Below, in pieces: positions 31,872 through 42,227 of a DNA stretch of 48,579 nucleotides. Made by a program: the position numbers and the translations under genes. Origin of the DNA: Lasiodiplodia sp. COLG20 (Eukaryota > Ascomycota > Dothideomycetes > Botryosphaeriales > Botryosphaeriaceae); the NCBI GenBank assembly GCA_009801085.1, contig VNWV01000057.1:1-48579 (forward strand), read 5' to 3'. Positions within the stretch are counted from its first letter, which is position 1. Every line of letters starts with the position of its first letter. The notes below the pieces were generated by a model. It searched no databases. It had not been told where the DNA came from and saw nothing but the letters and a program-made list of their open reading frames with translations.

Positions 31872-33069
31872 ATGTCGCTCACCGACGACGCCGCGGCGGC
31901 GCAAGCCATCGACGCGCTGGACGCCCTAACGCCCGACCAGCGCGCCGCCCAAGCCGACCTCGCGCGCATTCTCCACGCCGACACGCCCTTCGTCGACGTC
32001 CACGAGCTGTTTGCCCTGGTCGACACGCTGTATTTCCGTGCCACGCTCCGCGCGCGCGTCCAAGTCTCCTGGTCGTCGCGCTTGACTCTGTACGTCCTGT
32101 GTTCCTGGCGATCCTTGCCGCTGGCCCATTCATTTCTTCCCAATTTCTTCGCACCCCCCACGCGTTGCATCCTGCTTCACATCTCATTTCACGCCCGTTG
32201 CAGCAGCAAGGGCTCCCGCCTCCCTGTTCGCCGCCAAATTTCTGGCCCTCCAACGGCCGCTACTGCTCGATCAGGAAACCGCATGAATTCCCATCAAACG
32301 CCCGACACTGACCTCCCGTTTCAATAGTTGCGCTGGCATCTGCGAGCTCGTCAAAGACGCCCAGGGGAAATACACGCGCATCCGCCTCAAGCTGTCCGAG
32401 CCGCTGCTCAAATTTCGCCCGCGCTCTGACACGGTCAATACCCTGCTGCACGAGGCCATCCATGCCTACTTCTTCGTCACCTCGTCCTGGCACCACTCCC
32501 GCGACGACAAGTCCGGCCACGGCGCTGCGTTTCGGGTGCTGGCCTCCGCCATCAATGCGCACGGTGGCTTTGATGTGACCGTCTTCCACGCGTTTCACGA
32601 TGAGGTTGACAGCTACCGCACTCACGTGTGGTTGTGCGATGGCCCCTGTCGAGCTAGTCCGCCCTACTTCGGGCTCGTCAAGCGCAGCATGAACCGAGCG
32701 CCCGGCAAGAGTGACAGCTGGTGGTCCCAGCATCAGCAAGACTGCGGCGGTGCCTTCACCAAAATAGCAGAGCCTGACCTGACCAAGAAGCAGATCGACG
32801 CCCTGAGTGTGAGGGAGAGAGCCGGCCGCCAGAAGAACAAAATTGACCGTTGGATCAAGGTTGCTCCCAGCTCTATTGGATCTACCCAAGGGGAACCGTC
32901 TGTGAACCCAACCGCTCGGGACTCCAGTGCTAAACGGGAACGCAGCGATGAGGAAAGCATTCCAGCCCCCCAACAAAAGAAAACACTCCTTGCTTGCCCC
33001 ATTTGCGACGTCCCTGTCACCGAGGACACCGTTAACGACCATCTTGATTCTGTGCACGGGACTGGCTGA
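31872..33069 (+). CDS. Spartan (SPRTN/DVC1)-like DNA-protein crosslink metalloprotease
   Basis: Spliced model of 319 residues: exons 31872-32089 and 32328-33069. The 238 nt intron falls inside RLTLCAGIC, rejoining the conserved SprT segment VSWSSRLTLCAGICELVKDA. The SprT domain carries the zinc-protease motif LLHEAIHAYFF (H114, E115, H118), then HGAAFR and a C-terminal WLCDGPCR segment. It should cleave proteins covalently trapped on DNA during replication, in the nucleus. The C-terminus has a UBZ-like ubiquitin-binding finger, CPIC at 296-299 and DHLDSVHG at 310-317, so ubiquitin may recruit it. The fourth zinc ligand appears to be His316 rather than the usual cysteine. No VCP-binding SHP box or PIP box stood out. 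The start is the only ATG before the SprT domain in this frame. Confidence 0.9.
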
Positions 33070-33213
33070 TCTACATGATCTGAGCCGCTGATCGCCGTTG
33101 CACATGATGATCATGCCTACGGAAGGGTCTAGCCAACGCTTGCAACCGTTGACGCTTGCGACGGGTGCGAGTCAGTTGACCAAAACTCGATTTAACAGCA
33201 CCGTGAACATCTA

Positions 33214-33445
33214 TACAGAGGGGTGCTGCAGCCGATGGCTAGAGCGAAGAATAGCTGGGCTCTAGAACACAGCGTAGCTGTGCCCAGCTTGTTCTTAGAA
33301 ACATAACATATGTGGGGAGTTGAAGCTATCGTCCGGACGAGAATGTGGAATTAAAAGTTCTACATACACGTCCGGACAATGGCTTCAGCTATCTATGAGC
33401 ACAAAACAAATCCACACTGGCCATCGGCTGCGAGAAGGGACTGTA
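33214..33445. mobile_element. Intact GTCCGGAC MITE with TA ends (232 bp), inverted orientation
   Basis: The element begins TACAGAGGGGTGCTGCAGCC and ends CCATCGGCTGCGAGAAGGGACTGTA. Its subterminal GCGAAGAATAGCTGGGCTCT is the reverse complement of the right subterminal part of the 19874 and 35950 copies, so it lies in the opposite orientation. The core arms are AGTTGAAGCTATCGTCCGG and ACGTCCGGACAATGGCTTCA. There is no coding capacity. Confidence 0.83.
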
Positions 33446-34015
33446 CATGCCATTCTTCTTGGATTTGGAGCCCGGAGTTACTATGAGGAGCCGAATACAT
33501 TCAAGCGCGTCGCCCCGGTGACCACAGGGCCGATATAGATCCTTAACTTTCACTCTACAGCGATAGGAAGAATCGATCTTTGCATGGTAATGCTTCTCAA
33601 GCAAGGTAGTGTGTCTCTAAAACTAGTGTGTATGTGAATCTTCGTGTCTTTCATTGCATTATTTGCTACGACGGCAATTCATCTTAGTACGTGTTGCCTC
33701 GATACTGACTGGTATCTCTTCCGCCCTGGTACTCCACTACAACCTCCATGGGCGCTTATCGGAGCCTATTTGTTCAATGGTTGGATGTCAGCGAGAGATG
33801 ATAGAGGGCAAATTCCTAATGAGGAATGCACTAAGCCAAATAAATGTAGAAGCAGAGGTAACAGTAGAGAAGAGATATATGCCTTTTTAGAAAGGCGAAG
33901 CGTAACATGACATCAATCGATAATCTAATCCCGCTGATTTTGTAGAGTATATACTAACATTATCTCAAATTCTCTCATACCAAGTTTTATACCTTAGGTA
34001 ATTCTTGGATCGAAA

Positions 34016-34352
34016 GGCATTGAAGCCGAAGGCTCGCGTGGGGTTTATTTTGCGTCAGGTGCCTACGAGTATATACTGTGGACAGCTGAAGCAATTGTCC
34101 AGGTGTGAATAAATTTATTCAAATTGTACACCAAACTAAAATTAGAGTTGTTGCATCCTCACCATTAAAAATGGTGACAAGGAAAGAAAGTTTCAATTGC
34201 AAGATATCTCGATGAATCCCAGTTAAACGACAAAATAACCACATCTTCCAAGATATCCATGAATGCCGCATCCCGTTTTCTAAAGAATTAATGTCTACAT
34301 GAAATTCCTCTCCGCCCAATTTATTAATGGCGTCTCTTCGTCGCTAGCCGTC
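34016..34352. mobile_element. Decayed MITE relic
   Basis: GCATTGAAGCCGAAGGCTCG followed by GTTTATTTTGCG resembles the left end and subterminal part of intact copies. GTGGACAGCTGAAGCAATTG then TCCAGGTGTGAATAA resembles a mutated left core arm. CTCTTCGTCGCTAGCCGTCA at about 34333-34352 resembles a right end and stops only 6 bp from the esterase stop codon. Assignment of the far end is tentative. Confidence 0.4.
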
Positions 34353-34357
34353 ACAAA

Positions 34358-35714
34358 TCACTTCTCCAACACCCATCTAACCCCTTTCACCAAATCTTCT
34401 ACAAACCGCATCGTCTTCTCCCCCAGCTGCGGGAAGAACCAAAAGTAGTGTGGCAGCCCTTCGTAATGCTCTCTCCTCACCGGCACGCCGACATCCTTCA
34501 ATGCTGCCTCCAGGACTGTACCGTCGTCCTGCATGAGATCCTTGCTGGATGTCGCGATGTAGGTGGGGGGGAACTTCTTGAGCACTTCCTCCTCATAAGT
34601 GAACTTGACGATGAAAAGGGGGTCGTTGGCCGGGCTGCGCTCGGCTGCGAGATCTGCGGGTGTTCATGCTGTTCAGCAAAAGAAGGCGAGAAGGAGGGGA
34701 GAAGAGAAGATGAAGACAGAATGAGAAAGAAGAAAGCTCACCAAGCACGCCATTCTGATCCACTCCCCTCACCACCGGCGCCGTCTCCCATAGCTCCGAA
34801 CCATAAGACTTAAGCAGCCCCCTCCATTTATCCGGGGGCGTCATCGCATGTATCGTCACGGGAAAAACGCCTACTGCGCCTCTGCACTTGTCCCCTTCAC
34901 CCTTTAGCACCAACTCCCGCACGACGCCGTACGCCAATGCCCCTCCCGCTGAGCCCCCTAGCACCACCACGCGTCTCGCGTCGCCGCCGAGACGACTAGA
35001 AGCGGCATTCGCCCACGCCCATTCGAACCCAGCAACGCAGTCCGCCAGCATGCCGGCCGTGCTATTTTCGGGCAGCAGGCCGTAGTCGACACTGACGATG
35101 GCGGCTGGGACGCCTGCAGCGATGAGCTGGCATTGTGCGTGCTCCGAATCGAGCGTGCCACCCATCCAGCCGCCGCCGTGGTACCATACGATCACCGGTG
35201 GTGGTGCTTTCGCCTTTTCTTCTTCGGAGGGGCGGGGCCTGTAGATTCGCAAGGGGATTTCGGTTGACTTTGACGAGCTGGGGGCCGGGATGGTGAGGTC
35301 TATGAGGCGGTAAAAGCAAATATGGTGAGCGCAGGACAGGGAAGGAAGAGAAATAAGCAGTATAGCAAGGATTTGAACGAAGTATAGGAGGAAAGAAAGG
35401 AAAAGCGAAGGAGACTTTGCATACCCTCGACCTCGACATTGACGACTTTGCCTTTCCCGTCTACGAGAGGCCGAGGCCACAACGCCTGCATGGTATCGGA
35501 AAGCGCGTTGAACTGGACGCGTTTCTCCGCGAAGCTGCCCGACAGGTGCTTGCGGCCGCCCATTGCAGCTTCGAGCTATTTGAGTTTTTATTCGCGGTCA
35601 GAAATGCTCAATACTCCTCCTACTCATGGTTAATTGGAAGGCGTGCATCAGACTGACCTCGAGCCATGCTGGATCGTATGCTTCCTCGCGCGCTACTGTG
35701 GCTGATGCAGGCAT
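34358..35714 (-). CDS. HSL-family alpha/beta hydrolase (esterase/lipase, alpha/beta-hydrolase_3)
   Basis: Spliced model of 353 residues: exons 35714-35658, 35575-35425, 35299-34742 and 34653-34358; introns of 82, 125 and 88 nt. The first exon supplies MPASATVAREEAYDPAWLE, which joins LEAAMGGRKHLSG in frame, so the ATG at 35563 is internal. Domain motifs: the oxyanion-hole HGGG (residues 110-113, in VIVWYHGGGWMGG), the nucleophile elbow GGSAGG with S186, the acid D294 in SSKDLMQDDG, and H324 in GLPHYFW. All triad positions are present. It should hydrolyse esters of small hydrophobic molecules in the cytosol; there is no signal peptide and the substrate is unknown. A TATAAAA on the minus strand at 35872-35866 lies about 150 nt upstream. 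The family often sits in detoxification or secondary-metabolite loci, but no such cluster is visible here. Confidence 0.9.
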
Positions 35715-36349
35715 GTTGGTGCAATTCGAGCGGCTTGGACAAACGCTTTTCTATAAAACTCCAGCTCTTTCTCTGATCTTCGACCTTCGTTGCGAGGATG
35801 TCGACGTTTAACGGAAATTGATCGGATGTGAGAAAATAGAGAGCGGGGAAACAAGCAGCAGATCATTTTATACCCCGGTCTCACGTGGAAGGTGGGGTGA
35901 AGCATCCCTTTGAGTAAGCCATAAGCACTAGATGTCAGCCTTGTTTCAATACAGAGGGATATTGCAGCCGACGGCTAGCGTGAATATATCTTTCTCATGT
36001 CATCGGTAGTTGAAGCTATCATCTGGATGTAAATGTAGAATTAATAATTACACATTCACGTCCGGACGATAGCATCAACTACCTATTCACGTTCTTTTTC
36101 ATTAGAAAAAAAAAAAAAAAAAAAAGAAAGGAACTGAGGCACACTTACGCCATGTTCTAGGGCCCTGCTATTCTTCGCGCTAGCCATCGGCTGCAGCACC
36201 CCTTTGTAGGTTGTTGGTCGATCAAATTGCCACAAATAGGATATCAAGAATCCTCCACCCGCATGCGGAACGTCCACTAGATCTCATTTGTGTCCATCAA
36301 TTTTCCTAGCGTTGTTCCAAATCTCACGACGAGAATTGATTCTTGGCCC
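35715..36349. other. Intergenic region with an intact MITE
   Basis: This holds the promoter of the esterase and the 3' end of ORC6. An intact inverted-repeat element occupies 35950-36208. Nothing else is recognisable. Confidence 0.55.
35950..36208. mobile_element. Intact GTCCGGAC MITE with TA ends (259 bp)
   Basis: It begins TACAGAGGGATATTGCAGCC and continues GACGGCTAGCGTGAAT; it ends GCGCTAGCCATCGGCTGCAG then CACCCCTTTGTA. The core is GGTAGTTGAAGCTATCATCT, an AT loop with AATTAATAATT, and ACGTCCGGACGATAGCATCA. A run of about 20 A follows, then CTTACGCCATGTTCTAGGGC. This is the best copy for defining the family: TA target, terminal repeat CAGAGGGRTATTGCAGCC. Confidence 0.87.
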
Positions 36350-37729
36350 TCAAGCAGACACGTCCATGGCCTGACCATCCTCTCTCTCAATCTGATCCAC
36401 CCTCTTCATGATACCCGCCTTCCATCTCAAGAACCCCGCCCTCCTCGCCTCGCTCAGATAATCGACCTTATCCTGCATCATCGTGCCCAGCCCACCCTGA
36501 GACACCCCAGCCTGCACATCCATCCCCTTGTCCCCTGTTTTCCTCTTCTTCATTGGAGTATATGGAGGCACCTCCGCTGCATCCTTCCCAAGTCTCGATC
36601 TATCATCTTCTTCCCCATCCTCCCCCATCTCCACATCCTCATCCCCATCGCCACCTGCCCTTTGCCCCACATTCTCAAACCACTCCATCTCCAACCATCC
36701 TCTCTCCTTAACCTCGACCAGCAAGCGGTCCACCCGTGCTAGCAACTCCTCTTCCGCCAGCCCCTCACACGCCTCGCACTCTGACAACACTCTCACCGCC
36801 TCCTCCTTCCTCTCCCGATGCTCTGTGGCGCTCGTCGGCCTCCCGCCCAACCTGAACCTGATGATTGTGTACATCAGCAACACGGCAACAAGCGGCGGGA
36901 CGTCGTTTTCGTCGACCGCGCCATTCGTCGCCGCTAGCGTCTCGATCCCCTCCTGGCCTCCACTACGGCGCTTCCTCACCGACGATCGCGACGGCGTGGT
37001 ATTAGCAGCTGTTGTTGTCGCTTCCTTGAGTACCGACCGCACGCCCGCATACACGTGTGGCACCGCCGCCGGGGCGCCCAGCGCCTTGCTTAGCGCACGG
37101 ATGAGCGGGGTCACGTATGCCGGCACCACTCCATCATCGTCATACGCGGCACCAGCAGCGGTACCTCTTCTTGCTGACGCGGCTGTGGGCGTGCGTACGC
37201 CTGCTCGCCCTCCGTGTGGTGCCGTTCTGGAAGGAGTTCGGGACGGTGTTGTGGCGGTTGTAGCAGCTGGTGTGCGTTTGCTCGTTGGTGTGGTAGCAGA
37301 GGACTCGGCGGCGGCAGCACGGGCGGCGCGTCTGCTTGGGGTTTGAGGCTGTGAGGAGATGGTGAGGGCGCTGTCGAAGTAGTTGTAGACTTTCTTGTAG
37401 GCGCGGGGAGGAATTGGCGGGCGCGGGACGATAGGGGGGAGGTTAAGACGCTGTTTTAATCTGAGAATTGACATGGTCAAAGTCAGCGAGGGAGACTTCT
37501 TGCAAAGAAACGGCAATGACAATGGTCAATCAAGCTGTTGCGCTTACCTCTCGCATGCTAGATGCGCGCATGCATATGTTCGGGCAATCTCCTCCTCGGG
37601 CCTTAGGCTGCTCGCTTTGCTGCGCGATTGCGCGAGGAGTGAGACGGCGACGCTGAGCAACTCGGATGGGAGGGGGCCATTGTGCGCGGGTACGAGGCCG
37701 ACAAGCGCTTGTTCAACCGGTTTACTCAT
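36350..37729 (-). CDS. ORC6: Origin recognition complex subunit 6
   Basis: Spliced model of 430 residues: exons 37729-37548 and 37460-36350, with an 87 nt intron. The N-terminus MSKPVEQALVGLVPAHNG opens a TFIIB-like cyclin fold; ARTYACAHLACERLKQRLN is restored exactly across the splice junction, followed by LPPIVPRPPIPPRAYKKVYN, all characteristic of fungal Orc6. Residues about 105-165 are Thr/Pro/Ala-rich with several TP/SP sites (QTPSRR, TPTSKR) that could be CDK targets. A second helical domain follows (PAYVTPLIRALSKALGA, VAVLLMYTIIRF). The C-terminus carries YLSEARRAGFLRWKAGIMKR, the conserved Orc1-5-binding tail. It acts in the nucleus at replication origins as part of ORC. Confidence 0.92.
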
Positions 37730-38219
37730 GGCTTTCTTCTTTCCTTCGTTCCTATCCAAATAGCTGTGTTTGTATAGAGAATTGGTGTTGACGTGTGTCG
37801 AGGTGGAGACGGTCGGGGCAGCGCGAAAAGCTAAGCCCCGCGTCATCGCGTCCTAGCTCCAACGCGAAATCACGTGCGCAGTTGCATGCTACTGGAAAAG
37901 GGTTGGCTTATCATTGGAGCACTTGCAATGTGGAACGTCGGTAGACAAATAAAGTCTCGGTGTGCTCGTAGTCCTTATACTGGAGTGGACTCCAAGCCCA
38001 GCCGCCTCATGTGACTTCTCTAATTGAGAAGAGAAGACGGCGCTGAATAAATGGATGTGAAAGACGCAGGACTGTATCAAATGTACTGTAGTAGTACTGC
38101 TTGACATATTCTAAAATTCATATCAGGAATCTTTCCTTTTCTCGACGGCACCAACGCTTGCTCAGTAAGTCGTCAAAATCCGAGGCGTTGCTATATGTAA
38201 GTCATAATCCAATCGCTCT
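37730..38219. other. ORC6 promoter and 3' region of the DHA1 transporter
   Basis: This is about 490 bp between two minus-strand genes. It is AT-richer than the coding DNA and I see no coding sequence or mobile element in it. Confidence 0.5.
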
Positions 38220-40052
38220 TCAAATATCTTTCCTCGCATGCCTGCTGAAGTTCTTTCTCAACCTCTCACCAAAAATGTACAGCACGAACGGAATCGGGAT
38301 GAAAGCGATGCCCAGAAACGCAAGTGTGCTGCTCGCCCATGCAACGCCCAAATTCTTGTACATTGCATTCGCGAACAGTGGGAAGCCAGCGCCAAACGAA
38401 GAACGCATGATGTCATTGCCAGCCAGCACGCTGGCGACATAGTCCGGGTACGCGTCGGCGAGATAGTTGAGCACGGAATTGAAGAGCAGCGTTGCAGCGA
38501 TGCTGAAGAAGCCACTACCGATGATGGGCATAATCCAGTGGACATCCGGGCGCGCGCTCCATCCGAACCAGAACAGGCAGATGGGCACACAGAAGGCACC
38601 AACGAAAGCGGGCGGCAGTCGCTTCTCCGGCTGGATCTCGCCGCGCTCATTGAACTGCTTCTCCTGCACCCTGTAGAGGTAGATGAAGAAAGGTGGAATA
38701 GTGAGGAGCGCACCAACAAAGATGCCGAGATAAGCGAGCCCCTGCTGGCCCAGGTTGAAGCCGTGGATTTCGACGAAGACTATGACGAAGGATTCGAACC
38801 AGATGTAGAGCAGGCCGTAGATGAGAGCGATGTAAAGGTTAAGCAGGAAGACCATGGGCTCCGTGAAGTTGAGCGTGAACGGCCGTACCAGCGTCATCAG
38901 CGCAATCTCTTTTCCCGTCATGTGCTCTGCCATGATCTCAGGTTCGCATTTTAAATTGGGATTCCCGGTGAGTCTGCGGAGGCGGCGGGTGCGGCGGTAG
39001 AGGATGTTTGTCGAACTGGTCTCGGGCAAGAAAAAGAAGATGAAGACCAGGCAGAACCCGGAAAGCCACATCAGTTCCCAGATGGTCCACGTCCAGCCCT
39101 TGGCTTGGGCAGCAAAGCCGCCAATCAGAGGTCCCATCGTGGGACCGCATACAGCCGCAATTCCCCAGACTGCCATTCCGTAAGCGCGTTTGCGCGGAGC
39201 ATACATGTCACCGACACTAGCTCCGCCGGTAGCCAAGACAGGCGAGCCGAAGAACCCAGTCAGAAAACGGAAGGCAAGAAGCATTCCAAAGTTGACTGAA
39301 AGGGCAGTGGGGACTTGGAAAACGACAAATACAACAAGCGTGAGGAAATAAACGGGATTACGACCAATGGTCGGGATTTCCGACATGGGTGACCAAATCA
39401 TCTATTCGAATGACATTTTTAGCAACCATGCACCATTACAATCGCGGTGGGGGATACCATACCGGACCAAGTCCGTAGCCAGCGACAAACAACGTCAGGC
39501 CCAGAGTTGCAGCCACCTGGGAGACGCCGAACTTCTGCATAACATCGACGATACCGGCACTGTAAATTGCGGAGCCGATGTAGATGCTAAAAGTCAAGAG
39601 GCAGATTTCAAACGTCACGAAGAACTTTTTGCCTACCGACCAATTTTGCGGGTTCTGGAGACGAAGTCAGCTGTGGCAGCGGAGACTGTGGGAGAAGTGT
39701 CTCTTACAGCAGGGTCATTTGGCCCGTACCAGGTAACCAGTAGTGTGTCTTTTCCATTTTCCGGATCTGCGGTGGCATCGGTCTGGTTTGTCCGAGTCGG
39801 TGAATGTGTATCTGAGTCGTTCCCTTCCTTTTCGGCGTCGACGCTTCGCTTGCGTTCGTCTTCCGACTCTTCATCGGAGGCCCTTCGAGTGGGCAAGGAG
39901 ACGTTTCGGAGGGCCGGTCGTCCAGATTTCTCACAGTCGATGTATTGTTTCCATATCGACGGGTCCAGCTCCTCGGGATACTGGAGGAAATTTCTTTTGG
40001 TGACCAAGCGTATAGTTTGGCCGAAGATGGACTCCCGAATGAGCTCCCTCAT
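38220..40052 (-). CDS. MFS transporter, DHA1 family (polyamine/multidrug type)
   Basis: Spliced model of 572 residues: exons 40052-39708, 39654-39463 and 39401-38220; introns of 53 and 61 nt. A cytosolic N-terminus of about 115 residues is charged and rich in Ser/Glu. Splicing restores the family entry motif NDPA|NPQNWSVGKKFFVTF and the segment VAGYGLGP|MIWSPMSEIPTIGRNP. Also visible are FLTGFFGSPVLATGGASVGD, YAPRKRAYGMAVWGIAAVCG-PTMGPLIGG and FFLPETSSTNILYRRTRRLR, typical of fungal DHA1 transporters of the Tpo/Flu1 type. About 12 membrane helices are expected and the tail is short and basic. Likely a proton antiporter exporting polyamines or drugs; the substrate is not readable. It faces the F-box-like gene across about 1 kb. 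Confidence 0.9.
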
Positions 40053-41091
40053 GATGATTGAGGGGGAAGATGAGCAGCGGTCGGTGGAAGAAAGCAGGTA
40101 TCATGAATGAGGAGCACGGTGAAAAGGCCCAGATATATAAGAGCTGATTCGGCCATTCTTTCAATCATCGTCATAGCCAGCCCTGCGGACGGTCTTCCGA
40201 GCATTGAAGGGTCCGACGGGACTCGGAGGTATCGACATCCGACCAAAAGCGGTAGAGCCAGTTGTGTTAATAGGTGAGCTTCGGAGCCAAAAAGCGTGGA
40301 GGTCTGGAAGTCTATGACGTCGCGGGTGGATGTTAGGCCTTGGCGTGTTGAACCATGTGCGAGCCGGTGGCTCACATTGGCGCATGCGGATGGCGCCCGG
40401 ATCACCAAGCGCAGCCGGCTTTGAGCGGAAAGATGTGAGATCTGGACCCACTCCAAATTTCGATGCCAAGCTCTGATGCAACGACTCAGAACGCGGTCTG
40501 GACGCTGCATGTGCCGTAACCACCAACACACATCTCCCACGGCGTGCGCCATCAGCGAAATCGAGGTGGGGAATAAGCTCTCCGCAAGCTTTCCGCAGCC
40601 GTGACCCTTCTGGAGCATCGAATGGAAGGCACCCGTCAAGGTCTAATAAATGGTGAGTCTTGTATATCTGTCGCAGCGCAAGGGAGCGAGATGATTCGGC
40701 CATTCGCATTTGTGGTGCATGTTTGTCGACGACAAGCTTTCATCGAAACTTCTGTGCATGAGGGTGCGGAGCCCAACCAAGCGCGTGGGTCTTAGTCATC
40801 ATGTGGTTGCCGCCGACACGGCAGCATGTGCCTGACGCCGGGGTCCGTGTTTGGCCTTTGTCGCGACTTCCGCAGCTCAGTCCTCGTCACGCCTCTCGCT
40901 CACGAGCACCTTGAGAACAAAGATAGTGCGACTCTTGACTACTTTGTTGTCCTGCTGCCCCGATTAGTCACCATGACTCGCCGTCCATCAAGGTATCTGG
41001 AAGAACTTCATCTATATCACCAACTATCAATTCTTCGTTTCCTCTTGCAATCACCGCTCTCTCCACGGCAGTATCTACAATCCCCGCCAAG
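40053..41091. other. Divergent intergenic region
   Basis: This lies between the DHA1 transporter and the F-box-like gene. Two overlapping minus-strand open frames (40049-40639, 40161-40709) have no recognisable features and I treat them as chance. Confidence 0.5.
40133..40139 (-). promoter_or_regulatory. TATA-like box of the DHA1 transporter
   Basis: On the minus strand the sequence reads TTATATATCT, 81-87 nt upstream of the ATG at 40052. The distance is plausible for a core promoter; there is no other support. Confidence 0.35.
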
Positions 41092-42227
41092 ATGCAATCT
41101 AACGACGACAAGCGGAGAGGTACATTGTGGAACGACCTACCAAATGAAGTAGTTCTCGACATCGCTGGTGCTGCCGAATTCGACTTTGCGATGCTGCGCA
41201 ACTTGCAGCTCGTGGACCGGCGGCTGCACCACATCCTCAATACCTATGAACGCTCGCTGTGCAAAGGCTATGCCGCCAATCAGCTGCTACATGTCATCCC
41301 CTACTTTCCGGACCTCGTATCGCCGCAGTGTGGAACATGTAAGTTTGGTTGCGTCTTCTCGAACGAGTTCAAGTCTGTGCTAATGAATCCGCGGTAGGCA
41401 GCAATGTCGGATGCGCCCCTGGCCTCTCGTTTAGCTTATTAGCAGAGGTCCAGCGTCGTTCTACGGCTCTGGCGACGTTGACCCGCGAAGTCTTCGGACT
41501 CGCGCCAGTATGCTGCTGTCTTCACGGATGGCACCGGATATTCAAGGCCGGAATGCTGCTCCTCTACCGCCTGTCCGAACGCTGTATGTACCACAGTCCT
41601 CGTTTGGGGCGGGAAGCTCATGAAAATAGGGGACTATGACGAAAAAGTCAACTTCATCATGTCCATGCCCCTCCACGCTCTCGTTACCATCTTCGTCGCG
41701 CTCGCACAGAGCATCCGGGCGGCGCAAATTGGCGGCAGCGGCCTCATCCACCGGGACTCGCAGCCTGACGACCCGTCAGCTCGCAGCGACATCCACCTTG
41801 TGTTCGAAGATCTTATTCTCCAGGCCGGTCCCGAGCTTGTGATGTGAGTAGCTGCTTAGGCTTCGCTCTTCTCGTGGCTGACGACTGAGACAGAGACACG
41901 CTGAACCACGACAAGAGGGCAGAGCAGTGAGTGTTTCAGTTTACCAAAACCTGAGGGCCAGCTGAGCTGATGTTTTGCAGCGTGCTCAAAGTCCGATACA
42001 CCAGCCTCGAAGAGATGCAGACGGACGACGCAGACGGCACGCCGCCGCGCAAGTCGTTCATTTCCCAGCTCAAGCGAGCGTTCGCAGCCGAATGTGAATG
42101 CCGGATCAGTGAGGTGATGAGCAAGGCGATGGAACTGGCCCAGACTAAGCCGCTGCGGAACATGGAGGAAGCCGATATCATCAATCTGGTGCGATTCGAC
42201 GACGAGGATGTCGGATACCGCGGATGA
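41092..42227 (+). CDS. F-box-like protein of unknown target, with a probable 33 nt microexon
   Basis: Spliced model of 308 residues: exons 41092-41338, 41398-41583, 41630-41843, 41894-41926 and 41981-42227; introns of 59, 46, 50 and 54 nt. The N-terminus has an F-box-like segment, LWNDLPNEVVLDIAG followed by LRNLQLVDRRLHHILN, which in this family binds Skp1 in SCF ubiquitin ligases; the assignment is moderate because the motif is short. The rest is helical with no repeats I recognise, ending in an acidic tail (NLVRFDDEDVGYRG). The microexon encodes about DTLNHDKRAE and is flanked by a GACAG acceptor and a GTGAGTG donor; omitting it leaves a 137 nt intron that also keeps the frame. Without the microexon the protein would be 297 residues. 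Confidence 0.72.

Larger units (their letters stand above)
33070..34357. other. AT-rich intergenic region with one intact and one decayed MITE
   Basis: This lies between the Spartan-like gene and the stop codon of the esterase gene. An intact inverted-repeat element lies at 33214-33445 and a decayed one at about 34016-34352. Bases 33600-34010 are clearly more AT-rich than the surroundings and hold two overlapping short open frames (33644-33910) that I do not recognise; a degraded transposon is possible but unproven. Confidence 0.55.

Noticed and set aside
34358..40052. Esterase plus DHA1 exporter as part of a secondary-metabolite cluster
   Set aside because: ORC6, a housekeeping gene, lies between them and there is no polyketide synthase, NRPS, terpene synthase or cluster regulator in the window.
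40049..40709. Two minus-strand open frames upstream of the DHA1 transporter
   Set aside because: They overlap in different frames, start at non-ATG or unconvincing positions, and show no domain; the area is better read as promoter.
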